Of a stretch of 64,000 bases of DNA, positions 1-7,072 are shown piece after piece. Every line of letters begins with the position of its first letter. Position 1 is the stretch's first letter. The stretch comes from Streptomyces sp. AC550_RSS872 (GTDB lineage Bacteria > Actinomycetota > Actinomycetes > Streptomycetales > Streptomycetaceae): the NCBI RefSeq assembly GCF_019049285.1, contig NZ_JAGMUL010000006.1, forward strand, positions 96,139 through 160,138, given 5' to 3'. Both the position numbers and the translations under genes were made by a program. The notes below the pieces were generated by a model. That model worked only from the letters and a program-made list of their open reading frames with translations, was not told the origin of the DNA and ran no database searches.

Positions 1-47
1 ATCCGCGTCCGTACGACCTTGCCCACCCCGCCGACGGCCGCTGAAGC

Positions 48-87
48 CGTACGACCGCCCGCCGCACGGTCGGGGGGCGGTCGTACG
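48..87. promoter_or_regulatory. 13-bp inverted repeat before paaX-like gene (candidate autoregulatory operator)
   Basis: CGTACGACCGCCC at 48-60 is followed, after a 14-nt spacer, by its perfect reverse complement at 75-87. The half-site core CCGTACGACC also occurs at 9-18. The right arm overlaps TACGCT (84-89), which is suitably placed to be a -10 element for a leaderless transcript starting at the GTG at 97. PaaX-family repressors commonly bind inverted repeats at their own promoters, so autoregulation is the favoured reading. A hairpin terminator of a gene upstream of the window is the alternative. Confidence 0.55.
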
Positions 88-96
88 CTGTGCTCC

Positions 97-942
97 GTGG
101 AGGACGACGACATCCTGGACGGTCAGGGCAGCTCAGAGGGGCCGCAGCAGCGCCCGCAGTCGCTCATGCTGACGTTCTTCGGCAACCACGTGCTGGACGA
201 GGGCGACCTGTGCGTCTACTCGGGCAGCATCATCGACGTGCTCGGCCGGGTGGGGGTCGGTGAGCAGGCCGTGCGCTCGACCCTCACCCGGATGGTCAAC
301 CGCGGTCTGCTGCGGCGCCGGCGCGAGGGCCGCAAGATGTTCTTCGGCCTCACCCCGCAGGCGACCCGCGTCCTGGAGGACGGCCGCGTCCGCATCTGGC
401 AGCAGGGCGCGGTCAACGACGACTGGGACGGCTCCTGGACCCTGCTCGGGTTCTCCCTGCCCGACTCCTGGAAACGCCAGCGCCACGACCTGCGCTCCCG
501 GCTCACCTGGTCCGGGTTCGGGGCGCTGTACAGCGGGCTGTGGATCGCGCCCGGGAGGGTCGACGTCGCCGCCGTGGTCGCGGAGCTGGGTCTGACCGAC
601 CATGTCAAGATCTTCCACGCCCAGGCGGACGACGCCACCGACATCGCGCGGATGATCCATGGCGCCTGGGACCTGGAGAGCATCGCCGCGCGCTACGTCA
701 CCTTCGACAAGCGATGGACGGCCCATCTGGACGCCGGATCGGGCGACGACCCGATCGGGACCCGGCTGCGGCTGGTCAGCGAATGGCTCTGGACCATCCG
801 CACGGACCCACGGCTCCCCGCCCGGCACCTTCCCTCCGACTGGCCGGCCCGCCCCGCCCAGGAGACGTTCCGCCGCGTCGCCGCACACACCGAACGGCCC
901 GCACGGCTGATGGCGCGGGAGCTGCTGGAGACGACACGTTGA
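97..942 (+). CDS. PaaX family transcriptional regulator
   Basis: A 281-residue protein of the PaaX repressor family, whose best-known members control phenylacetate degradation. The N-terminal third is a winged helix (core motif AVRSTLTRMVNRGLL, then the RRRREGRK basic wing). It is followed by the PaaX central/C-terminal domain (WDGSWTLLGFSLPD, LYSGLWIAPGR) and a final helical part. The GTG at 97 is chosen because the PaaX homology starts shortly after it and it sits at leaderless spacing from a -10-like TACGCT; reading open to position 19 would add 26 proline/alanine-rich residues through the inverted repeat. No phenylacetate genes are visible nearby, so the target could be itself or the downstream hypX. 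The family assignment is firm; the ligand is unknown. Confidence 0.85.
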   Translation: MEDDDILDGQGSSEGPQQRPQSLMLTFFGNHVLDEGDLCVYSGSIIDVLGRVGVGEQAVRSTLTRMVNRGLLRRRREGRKMFFGLTPQATRVLEDGRVRIWQQGAVNDDWDGSWTLLGFSLPDSWKRQRHDLRSRLTWSGFGALYSGLWIAPGRVDVAAVVAELGLTDHVKIFHAQADDATDIARMIHGAWDLESIAARYVTFDKRWTAHLDAGSGDDPIGTRLRLVSEWLWTIRTDPRLPARHLPSDWPARPAQETFRRVAAHTERPARLMARELLETTR

Positions 943-1135
943 GGTAGTCAGCGGCCTGGACGCTGCCGCCCCTTCCTGCACCGCGCCGGGCTTACCGCCG
1001 CCCCGAACGGCGCCGAGGAAGCGCCGGTTTCCTGATCAAGTGTCACTCAGCGGGCGGAAGGAACACGACGACGGCCCGCGAAACGCCGCCCGTGGTCCTT
1101 CTCGGCCCTCCTCCGACCGGCGAACATGCGATGTC

Positions 1136-2878
1136 ATGGACATCTTGCTCGTCGCCAGCGCGTTCAACAGCCTGTCCCAGCGGCTGTACGCCGAACTGTC
1201 GGACCTCGGGCACGGGGTGGACGTCGTCCTCGCCTCGCACGGCCCCGACGCGGTCCGGGCCGCCGTACGCGAGGCGCGTCCGGAACTGGTCGTCGCTCCG
1301 ATGCTGAAGACGGCGTTGCCGGAGGACGTGTGGCAGGAGCACACCTGCCTGGTCGTGCATCCGGGGCCACCCGGTGACCGCGGCCCGTCCTCCCTGGACT
1401 GGGCGATCACCGAGAAGGCGCCTGCCTGGGGTGTGACGGTGCTTCAGGCCCAGGCGGCGATGGACGCGGGCGACGTGTGGGCCGAGGGGACCTTCCCGGT
1501 GGTGCCGGTCGGCAAGAGCGACCTGTACCGCAACGAGGTCTCCGACGCCGCCACGGCCGCCGTACTGCTGGCCGTGCGGCGGTTCGCCGACGGATCGTTC
1601 AAGCCGAAGCCGCAGAGCGACCCCGCGATCCCCGTGGTGTGGCGCGACCTCGTCCGCCAGGAGCAACGCCGGATCGACTGGGAGAACGACAGCACGGCCA
1701 CGGTGCTGCGCAAGCTCCGCGGCGCCGACTCGCAGCCGGGGGTGCTGGACGAGATCTGCGGCCAGGAGGTGTACCTGCACGGCGGTCATCCCGAGGACCT
1801 GCTGCACGGGCACCCCGGCGAGTTGCTCGCCACGCGGTCCGGCGCGGTCTGCCGGGCCACCCGGGACGGCGCCGTGTGGATCCCGGAACTGCGACCCCGC
1901 AAGAACTCCGGCGACCCGGCCCCGTTCCGCCGCCCCGCGGCCTCGGTGCTCGCCACGTTCCCGGCTCCGCCCGGCACCCGCGGCGTGCCGGGTTCGAGCG
2001 ACCGCCCGCACTGGCTGCCGGAGATCGCCGCCTCGCTCAGCCTGCCCCCCGGCCGCACCACCTGGAGCGACATCCGCTACCGGCAGCAGGGTGACGTCGG
2101 CTTCCTGACCTTCTCGTTCCCCGGCGGGGCGATGAGCACCAACCACTGCCGCAGGATGCTCGCCGCCTACCGGTACGCGCTCACCCGCCCCACCTCGGTG
2201 CTGGTGCTCGGCGGCGCCCGCGACTTCTTCTCCAACGGCATCCATCTCAACGTCATCGAGGCGTCGGGCGATCCGGCGGGCGAGTCCTGGTCCAATCTCA
2301 ACGCCATGAACGACCTGGTCGAGGCGGTGCTGCGCACCACCGACAGGCTGGTGGTCGCGGCCCTCGGCGGCAACGCGGCGGCCGGCGGCGTCATGCTCGC
2401 GCTTGCCGCCGACGAGGTCTGGTGCCGCACGGGCAGCGTCCTCAACGCGCACTATCGGCGCATGGGCCTGTTCGGGTCGGAGTACTGGACCTACTCGCTG
2501 CCGCGCCGCGTGGGCGCCGAGACGGCCGAGCGGCTGACGACCGAGGCGCTGCCGATGAGCGCCGCGACCGCCCAGCGGATCGGGCTGGTGGACCGTCTGG
2601 TGCCGGTTCCGGCCCAGAGGTTCGCCACCGAGGTAGAGCGTCTGATTGCCGACGTGGCCCAAGACCCGCACCTCACACGCCGTATCACCGCCAAGGCCAC
2701 CGCACGTCACGCGGACGAGCTCCAGCGGCCCCTCGCCGAGTACCGGCGGGACGAACTCACCCGTATGCGCGCCGCCTTCTTCGACCCGCGCGCCCCGTAC
2801 CACGCCCTGCGCTCGGCGTTCGTCCGCAAGCAGCCGAGCGACTCGGCGAACCCGCTGGCCACCGGGGGTGCGTGTTGA
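1136..2878 (+). CDS. hypX: HypX/HoxX hydrogenase maturation protein (formyl-THF to CO)
   Basis: A two-domain protein of 580 residues. The N-terminal ~270 residues resemble formyltransferase/formyl-THF hydrolase proteins, with the HPGPPGDRGPSSLDWAI loop. The C-terminal ~290 residues are a crotonase fold (SNGIHLNVI, GGNAAAGGVMLALAADEVW, then the LTTEALPMSAATA helix). This architecture is specific to HypX, which converts N10-formyl-tetrahydrofolate to the CO ligand of oxygen-tolerant [NiFe]-hydrogenases. ATG 1136 is chosen because the fold begins at MDILLVASAFNS; the 32 in-frame codons upstream look non-coding and no clear Shine-Dalgarno is seen. The gene is full length, yet the genes after it are broken hydrogenase remnants, so HypX either serves an enzyme encoded elsewhere or is orphaned. 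Confidence 0.9.
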   Translation: MDILLVASAFNSLSQRLYAELSDLGHGVDVVLASHGPDAVRAAVREARPELVVAPMLKTALPEDVWQEHTCLVVHPGPPGDRGPSSLDWAITEKAPAWGVTVLQAQAAMDAGDVWAEGTFPVVPVGKSDLYRNEVSDAATAAVLLAVRRFADGSFKPKPQSDPAIPVVWRDLVRQEQRRIDWENDSTATVLRKLRGADSQPGVLDEICGQEVYLHGGHPEDLLHGHPGELLATRSGAVCRATRDGAVWIPELRPRKNSGDPAPFRRPAASVLATFPAPPGTRGVPGSSDRPHWLPEIAASLSLPPGRTTWSDIRYRQQGDVGFLTFSFPGGAMSTNHCRRMLAAYRYALTRPTSVLVLGGARDFFSNGIHLNVIEASGDPAGESWSNLNAMNDLVEAVLRTTDRLVVAALGGNAAAGGVMLALAADEVWCRTGSVLNAHYRRMGLFGSEYWTYSLPRRVGAETAERLTTEALPMSAATAQRIGLVDRLVPVPAQRFATEVERLIADVAQDPHLTRRITAKATARHADELQRPLAEYRRDELTRMRAAFFDPRAPYHALRSAFVRKQPSDSANPLATGGAC

Positions 2879-3261
2879 GTGCGCGGCTGCTGGTGGCGGG
2901 CGTCGGCAACATCTTCCTCGCGGACGACGCCTTCGGCCCCGGGGTGATCCGCGCCCCGGACCGCCGCCCGCTGCCGGCCGAGGTGCGGGTGCGGGACTTC
3001 GGCATCCGCGGGATGGACCTCGCGTACGAACTGCTCGACGGCTACGACACGGTCGTCCTGGTCGACGCGGCGGTGCGGGGCCACCGTGCCGGCACCCTGT
3101 CGCTGATCGAGCCGGACCTCCCCGTCGGCACCGCGGGAGCCGCCCCGCCGGAGGCCCACGCATCAGCGCGAGAGTGCGGGACGCGGTCGAGCGGGCCGTC
3201 GCGGCCCTGCACGCCATGGTTCCCGTGCTGCTCACCGACCCGAGGGCCACGCCTCTGTTGA
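2872..3261 (+). pseudogene. [NiFe]-hydrogenase maturation protease, internally deleted and frameshifted
   Basis: This begins at GTG 2872 (or TTG 2875), overlapping the hypX stop, so it was once translationally coupled. The first ~95 residues are a clear hydrogenase-specific endopeptidase (HyaD/HybD family): GVGNIFLADDAFG, RDFGIRGMDLAYELLDGYD, VVLVDAA, then EAH with the third metal-ligand position. Directly after that histidine (about 3159) the family sequence stops. It resumes in another frame at about 3162 with ISARVRDAVERAVAALHAM, which is the C-terminal helix of the family. Roughly 30-40 codons are therefore missing and the frame is lost. The first frame ends at 3261 in nonsense sequence; the second stays open to 3440. 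A functional protease is very unlikely. Confidence 0.75.
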
Positions 3262-3433
3262 GCCGCCCGGAGGAATCCACGAACCCGTCCGAGGAGTCCC
3301 CGCACCCGTCCGCGGCCGTCTCCCGCGCCTCGTGGCCGAGGGCGCCGAGGATCGGTGGCGGCCCGACACCCCGATGCCCGCTGGGAGCATCGCCCATGTG
3401 CGATTCCGTGGACGAGGTCACCCAGGCCGTCCT

Positions 3434-3714
3434 GGCGTAGTCGGCGAGGCCCGTGCAGCCGGTCGGGTTGCCGGACATGGCGTGGACGCCGCCGAAGGTG
3501 GCACAGATGCCGGCGCGACCACCGCCCAGGCCTTGGCGGCCAGTTGGTCGATCCACCAGTTCAGGGTCTGCGGCTCACCGGTCTCCGGGTCGTTGCCGAA
3601 CGACGTCCAGTAGCCGTCGCCCTCGATGATGTTCTGGCTGGGGAGCGAGCCCTCGATGACGGGGATGAACGGGGTCGGCAGGGTCTGCGGCAGGCCGAGC
3701 GCGGCGGGACACAT
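3434..3714 (-). pseudogene. [NiFe]-hydrogenase small subunit fragment (group 1h/HhyS-like), frameshifted
   Basis: On the minus strand, 3714 down to about 3516 encodes LPTPFIPVIEGSLPS, DGYWTSFGNDPETGEP and NWWIDQLAAKAWAVVA. In the next frame, from about 3514 to 3434, it encodes GICATFGGVHAMSGNPTG and CTGLADYA. Joined, these match the central part of actinobacterial [NiFe]-hydrogenase small subunits, including the cluster-ligand loop CATFGGIHAM. The switch occurs at GTCGCGCCGGC (minus strand, 3511-3521), where one missing G explains the shift. The N-terminal CxxC region and everything after GLADYA are absent, leaving about 93 codons of a ~350-residue protein. It faces away from hypX, so the locus was rearranged as well as mutated. 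Confidence 0.72.
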
Positions 3715-3718
3715 GGCT

Positions 3719-3829
3719 TCAGAGGGAGGCAAGCGCGGCGTCGAGGAGGGTGGCGAGGTCGTCCACGTCGGTCGGCGTGAACTCGCCGGACGCGATAGCG
3801 CGCCGTACGGCGTCCTCCGCCCGGTTCAC
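3719..3829 (-). CDS. Possible 36-residue ORF coupled to the sigma-CAP gene
   Basis: A GTG at 3829 overlaps the stop of the upstream sigma-CAP gene as GTGA, the usual geometry for translational coupling. The product would be short, acidic and helical (VNRAEDAVRRAIASGEF then TDVDDLATLLDAAL), ending at 3719. Its composition looks protein-like, but no family is recognised. It could be a genuine small coupled gene or the truncated end of another gene abutting the hydrogenase debris. Confidence 0.3.
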   Translation of the reverse strand: MNRAEDAVRRAIASGEFTPTDVDDLATLLDAALASL

Positions 3830-5478
3830 TGCTTGGCGCCGAAGTTCTGCGTCCACCAGGGGCCGCCGCTGCCCTTGTGGATGCCGACGCCGATGTCCTT
3901 GAACGCGCAGTTGAGGATGTTGGCGCGGTGGCCGGGGCTGTTCATCCAGGAGTCCATCACGGCCTCCGGGGTCTGCTGGCCCATGGCGATGTTCTCCCCG
4001 TATGTGGACCAGGTGTAGCCCGCGGCGGTGATGCGCTGCCCGGGGTCGGCGCCGTCCGGGTTGGTGTGGTCGAAGAAGTCGCGGGCGTCCATGTCCTCGG
4101 AGTGGCCCAGCGCGGCCTTGTTGAGCAGCGGGTCCTCGGAGAGGGGACCGCAGCCGGCGGCCGACCGCTCCTTGTTCACCAGGGCGACGACCTGCGCGAC
4201 CTCGCCCGCGGGGGCCGCCTGCGCCTGGGGCGTGCTGGACGCGGTCCGGGTCGGCCGGGTGGACGGCCGGGGAGTCGGCGCGCTCTTCCCGGTCGGGCGT
4301 GGGGACTTGGAGGGCCTCGCCTTCTTCGAGGGCGAGGCGGACGGCGACGGGGACTTCGAGGCCGACGGAGAGGTCTCGACGGGCTTGGGTTCCGACATGT
4401 CCACGGCTGGCGCGCCGGCGGTCCGCGAGGCGGCGGCTTCCTCGGTGCTGCCGGTCCCGGGCGCCGTGTCGAAGTACCAGAGGCCACCGCCCGCCACGCA
4501 GAGCGCGACCACGACACCGCCGACGGCTCGGCGCCGGATACGCCGACGCCGGCGGGCCTCGGTGCGGGAGGTCGCACGGCCGCGCCCGCCGCGGTGCCCG
4601 GATCCGGGACCCGATCCGCCAGGGCCCGCGGACGAGGGCAGCCGGGACGTGGAGCCGGCCAGGGCCATGCCGCCGGAGGCGGACAGCACGCTGTCCAGCA
4701 GGGCGGGCGTCGCGGCGACCAGCGCCAGACCGGCCAGCAGCCCCTCGGCGGGCATCAACCCGCTCCACAAACCGGAGCAATGCCCGCAACCACGGGCATG
4801 CCGGGCTATTCGCTTGCGCCACAGCGCCGACGGCCGGCCGTCCCAAGAGGCCAGCGTGCCCTGGAGTTCCGGGCAGCGCGGCCGCGCGTCGAGCGCGCGC
4901 ACCACCACACGCGCCGCCTCCAGCTGTGCCTTCATCCGCTGCACCCGGACCGCCGTGTGCTGCGGCGACAGTTCCAGGGCCCCGGCCACCTCGGACCGCG
5001 TCAACTCACCGGCGCACTCCAGCCACCACAGCGACAACAGCCCCCGGTCGTCCGGCTCCAGCCAACGCGTGGCGCGGGCGGTCTCCTGCCGCTGGCCGGA
5101 CAACTGGAGCTGCACCAGGGTCAGGTCCACGAAGTCGGCGCCCGGGTCGGCGAGGTCCTCGGCCTCCTCGACGGCGCCCGGAGCGGACTGCCGGTCGTGC
5201 CAGTGTGCCCGGACCTGGTTCATCGCGATGGCCACGAGCCAGGAGCGGAAGTTCTCGGGGGAACGCAGACCCCCCAGCGCGTCGAGGGCTCGGAGCATGG
5301 TGTCCTGCACGACGTCGTCGACGTCGACCGAGCCGTTCAGTGCCCGTCCCACGACGTTGTAGACCAGCGGGAGATAGGCGCTGACCAGGGCGTCCTGAGC
5401 CTCCGGATCGCCGCCGCGGGCAGCGGTCACCAGTGCCAGTACCGCCGACTCCCTCGTGCGCTCTGCACCACTCATCAA
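3826..5478 (-). CDS. ECF sigma factor - zinc-binding - transmembrane - CAP (SCP) domain fusion
   Basis: A 550-residue chimera. Residues ~12-100 are sigma region 2 (YLPLVYNVVGRALNG, DDVVQDTMLRALDALGGL) and ~135-195 are region 4 (LTRSEVAGALELSPQHTAVRVQRMK). A C202-x24-H227-x3-C231-x2-C234 pattern follows, like the ZAS anti-sigma zinc motif. After a Gly/Ser/Arg linker, one membrane helix lies at ~318-336 (VGGVVVALCVAGGGLWYF), then a ~85-residue Ser/Pro/Lys low-complexity spacer. Residues ~423-548 are a CAP/SCP domain with its signatures HSEDMDARDFFDH, GENIAMG and HRANILN. The basic stretch before the helix predicts sigma inside and CAP outside. Two adjacent ATGs give alternative starts (5478 or 5475). 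The fusion suggests a sigma factor held at the membrane and reporting on, or released by, an extracytoplasmic event; this is inference. Confidence 0.88.
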   Translation of the reverse strand: MMSGAERTRESAVLALVTAARGGDPEAQDALVSAYLPLVYNVVGRALNGSVDVDDVVQDTMLRALDALGGLRSPENFRSWLVAIAMNQVRAHWHDRQSAPGAVEEAEDLADPGADFVDLTLVQLQLSGQRQETARATRWLEPDDRGLLSLWWLECAGELTRSEVAGALELSPQHTAVRVQRMKAQLEAARVVVRALDARPRCPELQGTLASWDGRPSALWRKRIARHARGCGHCSGLWSGLMPAEGLLAGLALVAATPALLDSVLSASGGMALAGSTSRLPSSAGPGGSGPGSGHRGGRGRATSRTEARRRRRIRRRAVGGVVVALCVAGGGLWYFDTAPGTGSTEEAAASRTAGAPAVDMSEPKPVETSPSASKSPSPSASPSKKARPSKSPRPTGKSAPTPRPSTRPTRTASSTPQAQAAPAGEVAQVVALVNKERSAAGCGPLSEDPLLNKAALGHSEDMDARDFFDHTNPDGADPGQRITAAGYTWSTYGENIAMGQQTPEAVMDSWMNSPGHRANILNCAFKDIGVGIHKGSGGPWWTQNFGAKQ

Positions 5479-5940
5479 AAACTTCCCTGTCCTCGACGCC
5501 GAACGATGCTGTCCGATACCTGGGAGATCGATCGGTGGGCTCGGGATAACAGTTCTTCGGACGCATGTTCCACGAGAGACTCATGGGGTCCGTCGAGCGG
5601 CGCAATGGGGAAAGTCACATCGAGGGGGACGGACCGCTGCCGAGCGGCGACATGGGGCCGCAGTCCAGGACCAGTACGCCCCCCTCGTCCTACTTCACCG
5701 CCTTATGTCAGGGGTGTTGGGTCGAGCTTGAAACGCAATCCGGTAGGTCCGGGACTGTGACCCGTCCTCGCTCGTCACGGTGACGACCGGCTGGTCCAGC
5801 GCGACCACGTCTTCGCCGGTGCCGGTACGGGTGCCTGCCAGACCAACGGCATGGTGACCGAGCCGCGCCTCCTACGCGTACACGCTGGATCCCGCGACCG
5901 ACGTGCCCTCTCGCGTCCGGCCCCCCAGGAAGACCCCTCC
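5479..5940. other. Intergenic stretch without a recognisable gene
   Basis: This is the upstream region of the minus-strand sigma-CAP gene. A moderately AT-rich segment around 5465-5570 probably carries its promoter. Short protein-like stretches occur (for example GAGTGACQTNGMV near 5820-5855) but no frame is continuous. It grades into the broken secreted-protein gene that follows. Confidence 0.4.
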
Positions 5941-6262
5941 ATGAGTTCACGCCCAGCCCCGATGCCCTCGCGGCGCACGCCCATACCCTGGCGCAGCCAA
6001 GCGGCCGTGACAGCGCCGGCAGCCGCCCTGCTGACCGGTCCTTGCATCGCACAGGCCACCCCGCGGTCCGCACCGGCAGCCCGGGAGCAGCGACCCGGGC
6101 AAGACCAGCACCGTCCGGTACGACCCGGGCGTGCCCACCGCCGACGGCAACATCAACGGCACCATCCGCTTCGGCAACCGCGGCTACATGAACGAGCGGA
6201 CCGCCTCCAAGGGCCTGGTGCCCGGGGGCCGTTCGGCGCTCCCGGGCTTCTCCGTAGGGTGA
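5941..6262 (+). pseudogene. Frameshifted gene for a small secreted protein
   Basis: ATG 5941 follows AGGAAG at ribosome-binding distance and opens an N-terminus like a long actinobacterial signal peptide (basic and Pro-rich, then AAVTAPAAALLTGPCIAQA). That frame turns to nonsense after about 6065. From about 6089 the next frame reads plausible mature protein (SDPGKTSTVRYDPGVPTADG, INGTIRFGNRGYMNE) and stops at 6262. The simplest reading is a gene that has lost its frame near 6065-6090. The family was not identified. Confidence 0.42.
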
Positions 6263-6493
6263 TGCGCGCGTCCTGCTGTGTGGCGGGGCACCGGGCACTG
6301 CCCTCCGTCCGGTCGTCAAGGAGCAACAGGCCGTGAACGTCGAGATCCCTCCTTATCGTGATGGGCGACGGCGACCTGTTCGAGGACTGCCCCGAGCTGG
6401 CCGTCGGCTACATCCGGGAACCCGACCGGATCCAGATCCAGTACGCGAGCCCGGCCTCCGTTGCGGAGCGCCGCTCGGACGAGGAGGACCCCC
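6263..6493. other. Degenerate intergenic sequence before the NUDIX gene
   Basis: No complete gene is seen. The frame through 6358-6480 reads MGDGDLFEDCPELAVGYIRE, which looks like protein, but it has no credible start signal and runs into the NUDIX gene in the wrong frame. It may be another gene fragment. Confidence 0.3.
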
Positions 6494-7015
6494 ATGAGCG
6501 CGTCCGGCGAGAAGGAGCTTGTCGAGCGGGTCGACGAGCACGACGAGATCGTGGCCGTCGTCAGCAGAAGCGATGCGATTCGCCACGGGTGGCTGCATCG
6601 GATCGCGACGGTCGTGTGCCGCGACCCCGCCGGACGGACGCTGGTGCACCGCCGCCCCGACCACGCCTCACGTTTCCCGGGCCGGTTCAACTGGATGCTC
6701 GGCGGCGCCGTAGAGGTCGGCGAGTCCTACGAAGAGGCCGCCGCGCGGGAGGTGACGGAGGAACTGGGTGTCCGGGTGTCTCCGAGGTTCGTGCTCAAGT
6801 TCCCGTGCGCGGGCGCGATCAGCCCGTACTGGCTCGGCCTGCACGAGGTGGTCGTCACCGAACCCGTCGAACCCGACCCCGAGGAGATCGCCTGGCACGA
6901 CTGGTTGACGGAGTCCGAACTGGTCGAACTGGTTCGCCATGACGCGTTCGTTCCCGATGCCCGCGAGGCATTCGACCGCTACCTCGCCGTGCGGAAACGC
7001 GGAAACACCAGGTGA
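6494..7015 (+). CDS. NUDIX hydrolase
   Basis: A 173-residue NUDIX-fold pyrophosphatase with a complete Nudix box, G-x5-E-x7-REVTEELGV, at residues ~75-97 (GAVEVGESYEEAAAREVTEE). All the metal-binding glutamates are present. The start MSASGEKELVERVDEHDEI resembles the NUDIX subgroup related to isopentenyl-diphosphate isomerase and YfcD. ATG 6494 follows GAGGAGG at good spacing. The gene stands alone between degenerate sequence and the hydroxyproline operon on the same strand, 57 nt before the latter. Its substrate (a nucleoside diphosphate derivative or prenyl diphosphate) cannot be told from sequence. Confidence 0.88.
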   Translation: MSASGEKELVERVDEHDEIVAVVSRSDAIRHGWLHRIATVVCRDPAGRTLVHRRPDHASRFPGRFNWMLGGAVEVGESYEEAAAREVTEELGVRVSPRFVLKFPCAGAISPYWLGLHEVVVTEPVEPDPEEIAWHDWLTESELVELVRHDAFVPDAREAFDRYLAVRKRGNTR

Positions 7016-7049
7016 GAGCGGCTTCGCCGCAAGGGCAGTGGCGGCACCA

Positions 7050-7063
7050 GTGCTATATGACAT
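7050..7063. promoter_or_regulatory. Operator-like site A of the hydroxyproline locus
   Basis: GTGCTATATGACAT, ending 9 nt before the ATG of the first dehydrogenase gene. It matches the reverse complement of site B (9998-10011, GTGCAATATCACAT) at 12 of 14 positions and resembles site C (12021-12036). It lies where the promoter of a near-leaderless transcript would be, consistent with repression by the GntR regulator of this locus. Confidence 0.6.
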
Positions 7064-7072
7064 GATGCCGAC

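Noticed and set aside
1043..3556. 837-codon open frame antisense to hypX and the protease remnant
   Set aside because: It is a by-product of high GC codon use; only its first ~40 codons (the hydrogenase fragment) resemble protein, and the rest mirrors hypX.
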